A stretch of 63,254 bases of DNA from Exiguobacterium sp. s193 (lineage in GTDB: Bacteria > Bacillota > Bacilli > Exiguobacteriales > Exiguobacteriaceae): the NCBI RefSeq assembly GCF_018618755.1, contig NZ_JACSMR010000014.1, positions 1-63,254 on the forward strand, given 5' to 3'. The position numbers were made by a program, and so were the translations under genes. Within the stretch, counting starts at the first letter, position 1, and the number at the start of each line of letters is the position of its first letter. This document shows positions 35,337 through 46,913 of this stretch, in pieces. Under the pieces are notes generated by a model, which was not told where the DNA came from, searched no databases, and worked only from the letters and a program-made list of their open reading frames with translations.

Positions 35337-36506
35337 TTACCGTGTCGCTAAATAACGTAAAGTCGCCTCAACTAATATCTTCGCCGCATCCACCATCGCC
35401 CGCTCTTCAAAGTCAAAGCGTGGATGATGGTGTGGATAGTGTGAAGCATCCCCTGCACCGGTAAAGAAGAACGTTCCCGGGACCTCCTTCAGGTAATAGG
35501 CAAAATCTTCACCGCCCATTGTCGGATCAATCTCAAATACGTTTTTTTCTCCCATCACGTCGCGGGCAACGTCTTCTAAAAACCGCGTCTCAACTTTATC
35601 ATTGATGACGGCCGGATACCCAGTTTCATATCGGAACGTATACGTCGCACCTGCCGCGTCACAAATCCCTTGAATCGTCCGCTCCATCTCCGCGACGATT
35701 TTTTGCGCGACCGTTTCATCGAACGTCCGGACGGTTCCTGTCAGTTGAGCGCGATCGGCGATGACGTTGAATGTATTCCCTGCATGAAGGGTTCCAATCG
35801 TTAAGACTGCTTGCTGCAGGGGATCGAGCCTCCGGCTGACGATGCTCTGCAGTTCTTTGACGATAGTTGCCCCGAGCACTACGGCATCAATCGTTTCATG
35901 TGGTTTCGCCCCATGTCCACCACGACCGAATAACGTCAGTTCAAATTTATCTGCCGCCGCCATGACGGGACCAACCCGTGTCCCAATCGTTCCAAGTGTT
36001 GTCGTCGACCAGAGATGTGTTCCGAAAATAACATCGACTCCTTCAAGACATCCGTCAGCAATCATCTCACGTGCTCCGCCCGGTACAACTTCTTCTGCGT
36101 GCTGATGAATCAAAACGACATTCCCCGTCAGGTGTTCTTTTTGGCTGACGAGAATTTCTGCGACAGCAAGTAACGTCGCCGTATGACCATCATGACCACA
36201 TGCATGCATGACACCAGGTACAGTCGATCGATAAGCGACATCTTTTTCATCTTGAATCGGTAAAGCATCGAAGTCTGCCCGCAATGCAACCGTCTTACCT
36301 GGTTTACCACCTCGAATCGTTCCGACGACACCTCGTCCCCCGACACCCGTCCGGACTTCGACGCCAAGTTCTTTTAAACGGCTTGCGATATAACGTGGTG
36401 TCTCTACTTCGTGGAAAGATAGTTCAGGATGTTGGTGTAAATATCGTCTCCGTTCGACCATTTCCGGAAATAGTTGTTCAATCCGACTCGCTATCGACTG
36501 ATCCAC
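35337..36506 (-). CDS. M20-family amidohydrolase
   Basis: A 389-aa metallo-amidohydrolase of the M20D group (HipO / N-acyl amino acid hydrolases). Zn ligands are seen in HACGHDGHTA near residue 103, HQHAEE near 138 and GGEDFAYYL near 335; the lid/dimer domain fills about 185-300. The substrate is unknown: N-acyl amino acid, or an acetylated wall fragment. Resemblance is closer to general HipO enzymes than to the diaminopimelate deacetylase YkuR. Downstream of an RpiR regulator by 12 bases. The locus is bracketed by elements A2 and A3. Confidence 0.85.
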   Translation of the reverse strand: MDQSIASRIEQLFPEMVERRRYLHQHPELSFHEVETPRYIASRLKELGVEVRTGVGGRGVVGTIRGGKPGKTVALRADFDALPIQDEKDVAYRSTVPGVMHACGHDGHTATLLAVAEILVSQKEHLTGNVVLIHQHAEEVVPGGAREMIADGCLEGVDVIFGTHLWSTTTLGTIGTRVGPVMAAADKFELTLFGRGGHGAKPHETIDAVVLGATIVKELQSIVSRRLDPLQQAVLTIGTLHAGNTFNVIADRAQLTGTVRTFDETVAQKIVAEMERTIQGICDAAGATYTFRYETGYPAVINDKVETRFLEDVARDVMGEKNVFEIDPTMGGEDFAYYLKEVPGTFFFTGAGDASHYPHHHPRFDFEERAMVDAAKILVEATLRYLATR

Positions 36507-36518
36507 TGTGTAGCCCCC

Positions 36519-37373
36519 TTATTTTTTTGCGTGCAACATCTTCACACTTTCCCGTGTGTACTCAAGTCGTTCGATGGTATCTGTATAGTGAACTGCTGCA
36601 TAAGATAAGAACAGGACATCAATCGCAAATAATTGAGCTAACCGTGAGCTCAGTGCAGCACTCCGGAGTGGCGCTTCCGGCGCACGCGATGTCCATAAAG
36701 CAATATCCGCCAATTGACTGATTCGATTATCCCCGAATCGGGTCAGGCTAATGATTTTCAACCCTTTAATTTTTGCCAGACGCATCAGTTCGACGACCTC
36801 TTCCGTTTCACCACTGTAAGAAATCGCAAAAAAGACATCTTCCGGACTGGCATTAGCAAGAATCGTCGCCAAGAGGTGTTGATCCGATTCCTGAATCGAT
36901 AACTTACCGACGCGCGTCCACTTTTGAGCGGCATCAAGAGCAACGACGTTCGATGCACCGATTCCGTAAAAGTAGATGGCTCGTGCTCGATCAAGGGCTT
37001 GTATCGCTTCTGCAACCCGTACATCACTTAATTGCTTTGCCGTATCTTGTAAGGCTTGCATACTATTGCTAAGCGTCTTTTCAATCAAGTCTGCCGGACG
37101 TTCATTTTCTTCAATATCATGATAGCCTTTTAAGTCCGTTCGTGCCGTATCGGCAGAAATCCGCATCCGTAACTCGGGGTATCCCTTCAGACCGAGTGCT
37201 CGGCAAAAACGAACGACAGCAGCAGCACTTGCACCCGACTCTTCTGCTAGATGATGAATCGTCATCCCCGCGATCTCATTCATATGTGCGAGGACAAAAT
37301 CTGCTACTTTTCTGGAGGAGGACGGCAATTCCTCACGTACCGCTTCAATTTGTGAAAAGATACCACCTTTCAT
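36519..37373 (-). CDS. RpiR/MurR-family regulator
   Basis: A 284-aa transcription factor. N-terminal HTH (about 1-77: VADFVLAHMNEIAGMTIHHLAEESGASAAAVVRFCRALG shows the helix-turn-helix) and a SIS sugar-phosphate-binding domain (about 125-260, with FYGIGASNVVALDA and ISYSGETEEV). Family members sense phosphosugars such as MurNAc-6-P. Here it leads a two-gene operon with an M20 amidohydrolase. TGAAACTTAATTTCA at 37439-37453, in its own upstream region, is a plausible autoregulatory site. Confidence 0.87.
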   Translation of the reverse strand: MKGGIFSQIEAVREELPSSSRKVADFVLAHMNEIAGMTIHHLAEESGASAAAVVRFCRALGLKGYPELRMRISADTARTDLKGYHDIEENERPADLIEKTLSNSMQALQDTAKQLSDVRVAEAIQALDRARAIYFYGIGASNVVALDAAQKWTRVGKLSIQESDQHLLATILANASPEDVFFAISYSGETEEVVELMRLAKIKGLKIISLTRFGDNRISQLADIALWTSRAPEAPLRSAALSSRLAQLFAIDVLFLSYAAVHYTDTIERLEYTRESVKMLHAKK

Positions 37374-37438
37374 TCCATCCGCTCCTTTGACGTCTTTTTA
37401 GAATCCGCTTTCACGTTATACATTTAGTGTACATTTTA

Positions 37439-37453
37439 TGAAACTTAATTTCA
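37439..37453. promoter_or_regulatory. Candidate RpiR operator
   Basis: TGAAACTTAATTTCA, an inverted repeat with TGAAA/TTTCA arms, 66 bases upstream of the RpiR start. It has the GAAA-n-TTTC pattern seen with this regulator family. No direct evidence. Confidence 0.35.
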
Positions 37454-37488
37454 AATTAATTGTCATATCACAAAATTTAATCATAATA

Positions 37489-37515
37489 AAAAGGACCCAT
37501 TTGCATGGATCCTTT
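37489..37515 (-). terminator. Left copy of terminator duplicated around A3
   Basis: AAGGACCCAT...ATGGATCCTT hairpin, followed by TTTTTATTAT on the minus strand. It is the functional, T-tailed copy for camS. Confidence 0.75.
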
Positions 37516-37519
37516 AGCA

Positions 37520-37787
37520 TGAATACAAACGTTTATGAAGCGTGAACATGCGATATCGATACGGATTGTGCTCTAAACCGTCTGCATGCGCAGTTTTCCC
37601 TCACGGTATTACCTAAAAAGCGTCACGTCTCGTTGACTCCTACGGGAAAAGTGCGTTTTTAACGCACTTTCAGAGGCAGGCAAGACCCTGCTCTTTGTCC
37701 GTGAGGACCAAGGAGCAACGGCTTGCGCCTCACCCGAGGAAAGCAACGAAAAAAGACGCCTGATCTCCCGATAGCACGTTGTCTACA
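37520..37787 (+). mobile_element. Terminator-targeting repeat element, copy A3
   Basis: The shortest A copy, 268 bp. The left end has drifted (TGAATACAA) while the right end is intact (TTGTCTACA). The left half has lost about 50 bases relative to A2; the core 37618-37761 is kept. Both flanks carry the ATTTGCATGGATCC terminator hairpin. Confidence 0.78.
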
Positions 37788-37792
37788 GTCTG

Positions 37793-37816
37793 AAAGACCC
37801 ATTTGCATGGATCCTT
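37793..37816 (-). terminator. Right copy of terminator duplicated around A3
   Basis: AAAGACCCATTTGCATGGATCCTT lies directly after the camS stop on the minus strand. The stem is slightly decayed and has lost its T-tail to the insertion. Confidence 0.65.
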
Positions 37817-37837
37817 CAGCTTACAAGAAAAACGTTA

Positions 37838-39016
37838 TCAACGAATTTTAACGATTGGTTTTTTCGTATCGGGTTCAAGGAATAACATCGCTTCTGTATC
37901 CCCGTTTAAGTTCGTGACCGTAATTGTCGTCGGGACGTTCCGGTTATACTCCCAACGGTTCTCAAGCAGATACGTCACATATTGGATGAAGGCGACAAGT
38001 TCTGCTTTTCCATAAAACTGGACCGGAATTTTAATTTCGAGTTTCTTCAATTCGCCTTCTTGGTAAAATCCTTCGCCCATCATCCCCGTGTAGTTCGGGA
38101 AGTAGTCTTCGAGACGATCTTTGAATAAGTCGAATTTCGCGGCATCATCCCGGACATCATTCGTTGCTGCTGAAGATGGATAGTAGTAATATTTTTCATC
38201 GTAGTTCTTCCAGTCATTTGAACTGATTTGGTTCCCACGACCGATGAAAGCCGATGAAAGATAGTGACCTGACACCGGTGAACCTTCCTTCTCTTGCAAG
38301 TAGAGTGCGACATGAATCGGTGTTGTCTTCATCCCGTCCGTCTTCCGCATCTTCTGGACGAGTTCATTCGCCATCTTCTTCCCTTGCTCGATGACTTTTT
38401 TCTGATCGAGTTTCACGGTATAGGTCGGACCATAGTTCTCGTCTTGGAACACATACTCACTATTTAAGACTAACGCAATCGATGTCCCACCTAGTTCGAG
38501 TTTTTTATCTTCCTCAAGCATGTAGTCTTGCTCTAAGATGTGCGATAAAATCAAAGGAGACTTTTGATTTTTTTCTTTATATGATTTTCCGGACGTATAC
38601 GCCGGGTTCAATCCTTCTGGATCACTCCCACTCGTATCTGCTTTTCCTTTTCGAAGTAACCAGGTCGCAATTTTATCGGCTTCGAGTAGTTGACCTTCTT
38701 GGTAATAATATTTTTCCGGGTCAAAGAACTGTGTCGAATGGCGCATCAGCCCTGTCTCGATTTCATCCAACTCGAGCCGTGAACTGACTCGTTTTTGTGT
38801 CATCCCGCGGGCGACGCTCGGTCGAAATGGTAAAACGGTTCGATAATACGAATCCGTCGTATCGATTGCCGGACTGACAACCGCCTGGACTTCCTTGCCT
38901 TGTTCACTTTCTGTAATGACTTCCTTCGTATCACTTTTTTGTGACAGATCCATCGAACAAGCACCTAAGAATAGTGTACTCGTCAACGTCAACGCTGCTA
39001 TTTTTCTATATTTCAT
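37838..39016 (-). CDS. camS: CamS-family lipoprotein
   Basis: A 392-aa exported lipoprotein of the CamS/YerH family. The signal peptide ends in the lipobox LFLGAC (Cys near residue 20), so the protein is lipid-anchored outside the membrane. In enterococci and staphylococci the signal peptide of this family yields a sex-pheromone peptide; the mature function is unknown. ATG at 39016 is preferred over the one two codons upstream for its spacing from GGGGTG. In B. subtilis it follows ligA directly; here a sortase gene on the other strand intervenes. Confidence 0.9.
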   Translation of the reverse strand: MKYRKIAALTLTSTLFLGACSMDLSQKSDTKEVITESEQGKEVQAVVSPAIDTTDSYYRTVLPFRPSVARGMTQKRVSSRLELDEIETGLMRHSTQFFDPEKYYYQEGQLLEADKIATWLLRKGKADTSGSDPEGLNPAYTSGKSYKEKNQKSPLILSHILEQDYMLEEDKKLELGGTSIALVLNSEYVFQDENYGPTYTVKLDQKKVIEQGKKMANELVQKMRKTDGMKTTPIHVALYLQEKEGSPVSGHYLSSAFIGRGNQISSNDWKNYDEKYYYYPSSAATNDVRDDAAKFDLFKDRLEDYFPNYTGMMGEGFYQEGELKKLEIKIPVQFYGKAELVAFIQYVTYLLENRWEYNRNVPTTITVTNLNGDTEAMLFLEPDTKKPIVKIR

Positions 39017-39150
39017 TCTCATCGCACCCCATGTTTTTGAATCGTTCTCTCTATCATAACAGAATCGTTTTCAATCGGGGAAGGTCTAGTTTTCCCCTAC
39101 TTTTCAAAAAGTACTGCGTGCCTTTCCGACACGCGAAAGGACAATCTTCC

Positions 39151-39729
39151 ATGAAACGGCGACAAGTCATTGGTCTTATTCTATTGTTAACGGGCATTCT
39201 GGTCATACTTTGGCCTACCTGGACCACCTATCAAAAACAAACGGCTACCGCAGACTTAAAACAGCAATGGAAAAAAAGTCTCCGGACGGTCGATGCAAAA
39301 GAAACACCCGCTCCAGTCGCGACAGCAGGGAGCTCCCTCTTGACGATTCCGTCGCTCGACTTCGAACAAGTCATCTTAGAGGGCGCTTCGATAAAAATTC
39401 TTGACCGTAGCATTGGCCATCTCGAAAAAACCGGGGCGCCGGGCAAAGGCAATTACGCCTTAGCAGGACACCGCAGCTTTACGAAGGGGCTTCATTTCAA
39501 TCAACTGCCGCAACTTAAAGCAGGTGCCGACGTTATCGTCACGACGAAAGACCATCGTTATACGTACCGCATGGACACGTCAAAACTCGTCAAACCGACC
39601 GATCTCTCCGTTCTCGAGCAACACGTCAAGCAACCGATGATTACCCTCATCACCTGTGATCCACCCGAAACGGCGACGAACCGGTTAATCAAACAAGGTG
39701 TCTTGATTAAAACAGAAATCCTTGATTGA
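39151..39729 (+). CDS. Sortase
   Basis: A 192-aa membrane-anchored transpeptidase that joins surface proteins to the wall. N-terminal anchor helix (about 5-25), then a catalytic domain with histidine in ALAGHRS near residue 110, cysteine in TLITCDPP near 170 and arginine in TNRLIKQG near 180. Class cannot be fixed; class A or D is likeliest. No LPXTG protein is encoded nearby. The start uses AAAGG 10 nt upstream; the longer frame lies over camS. Inserted against the transcription direction of ligA-camS. Confidence 0.9.
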   Translation: MKRRQVIGLILLLTGILVILWPTWTTYQKQTATADLKQQWKKSLRTVDAKETPAPVATAGSSLLTIPSLDFEQVILEGASIKILDRSIGHLEKTGAPGKGNYALAGHRSFTKGLHFNQLPQLKAGADVIVTTKDHRYTYRMDTSKLVKPTDLSVLEQHVKQPMITLITCDPPETATNRLIKQGVLIKTEILD

Positions 39730-39752
39730 GCTTGTGTGCTCATCTAAAATTC

Positions 39753-39801
39753 AAAAATCCGATTGATTCTTTTCAAAAGAAGAATCAATCGGATTTTTTT
39801 A
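39753..39801. terminator. Bidirectional terminator
   Basis: Long stem AAAAATCCGATTGATTCTT / AAGAATCAATCGGATTTTT between the convergent sortase gene and ligA, with T runs on both strands. Confidence 0.93.
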
Positions 39802-39835
39802 AGCGTGTCTCCTACTTTGAATCGTTTATTGTAAA

Positions 39836-44070
<4,235 letters not shown>

Positions 44071-44113
44071 GTAATAGCCTCATTTCTTTTTTCCGAACTT
44101 TTGTTCTTATATT

Positions 44114-44797
44114 TTATCGTGTTGCTTCTACTGTCGCAAGTGCTGCTTTTAAATCCTCATAAATGACATTTCCGACGACGATTGTATCGGCGTAACGGAA
44201 CATTTCCCGAGCCCGTTCGACGGAATCGATTCCGCCCCCGTAAAACAGTCGTGCCTGGCGGACAACATCCTTGACGGCTGCGACGACTTCCGGGTTACCA
44301 TAGATGCCACTGTATTCAAGATAGACGATTGGCAGACGGAACACACTGTCCGCGAGCTGGGCGTAGGCGACGACTTGTTCGTCCTGCAGTACTTTTGCTT
44401 TTGTGACACGCGCGACCTTCGCCTCCGGGTTCAAGACGATGTAGCCTTCTCCGACTAAATCGGCATGGGCAAGCATGTGCCCGACTTCTTGTAAGGCCTC
44501 GACCTGTTTTTCGACCAGATATTCTAGCGTACCACTATTTAAGACACTCGGAGTCAAATACGTATCAAACCCCATCGTCGCCGCTTCAAGTTCAGAAATT
44601 TCGAGGGCGACCGCAACCGGGTATCTTCGGAGACGCATCAGTAAATCAAGTGTCGCGTCAAGCGTGATATCATCGGTTCCCCCGACGATGATCGCATCCG
44701 TCCCAGAAGTTGCGATTGCTTCAAGCGTCGTCTCCTCGATTTCTTTTGCTGGATCTAGTTTAAAGACATGCCGCCATTCATCATACGGTAGTAACAC
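44114..44797 (-). CDS. pcrB: Heptaprenylglyceryl phosphate synthase PcrB
   Basis: A 227-aa TIM-barrel prenyltransferase joining heptaprenyl diphosphate to glycerol-1-phosphate for an archaeal-like ether lipid. EWRHVFKLDPAKEI at the start, TDAIIVGGTDD, YLEYSGIYGN and LFYGGGIDS (phosphate site) match PcrB. GTG at 44797 is chosen by homology with AGGAAGG upstream; the longer frame would run through a terminator. It leads the pcrB-pcrA-ligA operon with its own TATACT -10 near 44835. Confidence 0.92.
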   Translation of the reverse strand: MLLPYDEWRHVFKLDPAKEIEETTLEAIATSGTDAIIVGGTDDITLDATLDLLMRLRRYPVAVALEISELEAATMGFDTYLTPSVLNSGTLEYLVEKQVEALQEVGHMLAHADLVGEGYIVLNPEAKVARVTKAKVLQDEQVVAYAQLADSVFRLPIVYLEYSGIYGNPEVVAAVKDVVRQARLFYGGGIDSVERAREMFRYADTIVVGNVIYEDLKAALATVEATR

Positions 44798-44849
44798 GTT
44801 TGTCCCATCCTTCCTATCTTGTTCATCTCTCCCCAGTATAAAACAAAAA

Positions 44850-44873
44850 CCCATCCCGCGCAGGGCGAGATAG
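44850..44873 (-). terminator. Terminator after the 74-aa membrane gene
   Basis: CCTATC...GATGGG imperfect stem followed by TTTTTGTTTT on the minus strand; separates the ktrB unit from pcrB. Confidence 0.65.
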
Positions 44874-44874
44874 G

Positions 44875-45099
44875 TCAAGTCGTTGTGCGTCGTTTCGTCA
44901 AGAGTGCCGCAAGTCCGAGTGCTAAAAATCCATAGAGGACAGCGAAAGCCCATGGCTCAGTGAGAAAAAAACCAAGCACCGGGACGTCGAGTAACGATGA
45001 TTCAGGCGAGCAGAGTGCCCGTCCGTTGACGATTGCCAAAAATGGCAACGCCGGAACAGCAAAGATGTAACCAAAATTAATCCAAAATGCACGACTCAT
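44875..45099 (-). CDS. Small two-helix membrane protein, 74 aa
   Basis: Not recognised. Two hydrophobic segments (about 8-28 and 43-66) are joined by a short polar loop, with a basic tail KRRTTT that would lie inside. A single cysteine (position 30) lies in the loop. Good site GGAGAC before ATG, 12 bases after ktrB, and a terminator follows, so it is a co-transcribed partner of the potassium transporter. Role unknown. Confidence 0.65.
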   Translation of the reverse strand: MSRAFWINFGYIFAVPALPFLAIVNGRALCSPESSLLDVPVLGFFLTEPWAFAVLYGFLALGLAALLTKRRTTT

Positions 45100-45111
45100 A
45101 CGATCGTCTCC

Positions 45112-46491
45112 TTAACCGATAATGACGGACTCCTTCGGATAATTGTATTTTCGTTTTGGTTGATTCGCTTTTAACAGTAAGACAAACGAGATGACACCGA
45201 TTCGTCCGATGAACATTAAAACCGACAACGTCCACTTGCCGACATTCGACAAATCACTCGTGATTCCGAGCGATAGCCCGGTCGTTCCGAATGCGGAACA
45301 CGCTTCAAAGAACAAGACGAGAAATGGCGCATCTTCATACATCAGTAAGACGATCAAACCGATCATCGTCACACCCGTCGAGACGACGATGACGACAAAG
45401 GCTTTCCAGATGTCCGATTGGTCGATTTCCCGCCCGAAAATTTTGATCCCGAATTCGCCCCGAATGAAGGCGACGACACTAAGAATCGCGACGGCAAACG
45501 TCGTTGTCCTGATTCCGCCGCCGACGGAAGAAGGCGATGCCCCGATGAACATTAAAATCGATAAGACAAAAATCGAGGCTTGCGAGAATGTCGTAATGTC
45601 GACCGTCGTCAATCCACCATTTCGTGTCGTGACCGACTGGAATAAGGCATCAACGATCTTTTCATCAATCGGCAACCCTTTAAAGGACTGATTCCATTCA
45701 AACAGCAGTAAGCTGCCTGTCCCAAACAAAACGAGGATGAAGAACGTCGATGCCGTCAGTTTCGTAAACAACGAAAAATGATACGGCTGCCGTGTTGCTT
45801 GCCGTGTCGCCCGGTACGCAAAATACCGCCGGACTTCGACGAGTACAGGAAAACCGATTGCCCCGAGCGTCAATAACACGATTTGCATGAACACGACAAA
45901 CAAATCTCCGCGAAACGGTAACAGCGACTCGCCCGTTATGTCAAACCCGGCATTCGTCGTCGCACTGACTGAACCGAAGACGCCCTGCAACATCGCTTCT
46001 CCAAGCGTCGGAAAATATTTCGTATAGTATAGACCTAAAATAAGTGCTCCGATAATTTCAATCGACAGAATGATTAAGATGACCTCGCGAATGTATTTGA
46101 CGACGCCTTGCATCGTCGTCTGGTTTTGGTCACGGACGACGAGTTGGCGTTCCCGAAAACCAATCCGCTTCCCTAAAATGACCCACATCGCGATATGGAG
46201 CGACATCAAACCGATTCCACTCACCTGTACCAACAGCATGATCATAAAATATCCGAATGTCGTAAACGTATCCGAAACCGAAACGGTCGTCAGTCCGGTG
46301 ACGCTGACACAACTGACTGCCATGAACACAAGGTCCGTAAAGTCCCAGTTGTAGTCCCCCCGTGTCGACCAAGGTAGTCCTAATAAGATGATTCCAATGA
46401 TGACAGCAACGAAATAGATGATGACGAGCGACTGGATCGGCGTCAGTTTTCGAATGAAGTGCTGAATCTTTTGTTGCAACGCTAAATCCAT
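45112..46491 (-). CDS. ktrB: K+ uptake channel subunit KtrB
   Basis: A 459-aa Trk/Ktr/HKT-type potassium transporter. The four pore loops with selectivity-filter glycines are visible: SVTGLTTVS near residue 60, ATTNAGFD near 175, TTRNGGLTT near 290 and FGTTGLSLG near 400. Na+-dependent K+ uptake is expected. No KtrA regulatory subunit is next to it. Forms a unit with the 74-aa membrane protein downstream. Confidence 0.95.
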   Translation of the reverse strand: MDLALQQKIQHFIRKLTPIQSLVIIYFVAVIIGIILLGLPWSTRGDYNWDFTDLVFMAVSCVSVTGLTTVSVSDTFTTFGYFMIMLLVQVSGIGLMSLHIAMWVILGKRIGFRERQLVVRDQNQTTMQGVVKYIREVILIILSIEIIGALILGLYYTKYFPTLGEAMLQGVFGSVSATTNAGFDITGESLLPFRGDLFVVFMQIVLLTLGAIGFPVLVEVRRYFAYRATRQATRQPYHFSLFTKLTASTFFILVLFGTGSLLLFEWNQSFKGLPIDEKIVDALFQSVTTRNGGLTTVDITTFSQASIFVLSILMFIGASPSSVGGGIRTTTFAVAILSVVAFIRGEFGIKIFGREIDQSDIWKAFVVIVVSTGVTMIGLIVLLMYEDAPFLVLFFEACSAFGTTGLSLGITSDLSNVGKWTLSVLMFIGRIGVISFVLLLKANQPKRKYNYPKESVIIG

Positions 46492-46517
46492 CCAGATTCG
46501 TCCTCCTTCATCAAAGC

Positions 46518-46543
46518 AGCGGATAACCGATTAGTTATCCGCT
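46518..46543 (-). terminator. Hairpin containing the yerC stop codon
   Basis: AGCGGATAAC / GTTATCCGCT, a perfect 10-bp stem with the yerC TAA in its loop. The following T-tract is weak, so it may be an attenuator or an RNA-stability element rather than a full terminator. Confidence 0.5.
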
Positions 46544-46845
46544 ACTGTTTCTTCTTTCAATCCTAAACGGGCGAGTGCTAAATCGTAACCACCAGAACCA
46601 TAGTTCAAGCAACGTTTCACACGTGAAATCGTCGCTGTCGATGCGCCTGTCGCTTTTTCGATTTTATGGTACGTGTTTCCTTCACGTAGTTGACGCGCGA
46701 CTTCAAGGCGTTGGGCAAGTGCCTGGATCTCATTGACCGTCGCCAAGTCTTCAAATAACGTATAACAATCTTCTAATGAATCCATCTTCATGATGGCAGT
46801 AAATAACTGGTCGAGTTCTTTTCCTCGTAATTTATCGAGTTGCAT
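46531..46845 (-). CDS. yerC: YerC family TrpR-like regulator
   Basis: A 104-aa all-helical protein of the YerC/YecD (TrpR repressor-like) family. The helix-turn-helix is seen in EGNTYHKIEKATGASTATISRVKRCLNYG from about residue 53. ATG at 46845 has AAAGGAAG 8 nt upstream. In B. subtilis the gene also lies between yerA and pcrB. Target genes are unknown; control of purine or neighbouring genes is speculation. Confidence 0.9.
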   Translation of the reverse strand: MQLDKLRGKELDQLFTAIMKMDSLEDCYTLFEDLATVNEIQALAQRLEVARQLREGNTYHKIEKATGASTATISRVKRCLNYGSGGYDLALARLGLKEETVADN

Positions 46846-46913
46846 CTTGTAACTTCCTTTCCCATTCAATCACTCTTTAATAGTTTAAAGCGCGACGTTT
46901 TAAATTTCAAGCA

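Noticed and set aside
35337-36506. N-acetyldiaminopimelate deacetylase (DapL) completing the lysine pathway
   Set aside because: Motifs resemble general HipO/N-acyl amino acid hydrolases more than YkuR, and it is paired with an RpiR regulator, not the dap operon.
34979-37787. Composite transposon made of A2 and A3
   Set aside because: Neither element encodes a transposase, and each has its own locus-specific hairpin duplication, showing two independent insertions.
44798-44953. N-terminal extension of PcrB
   Set aside because: It would run through the preceding terminator and promoter; GTG at 44797 matches the family start.
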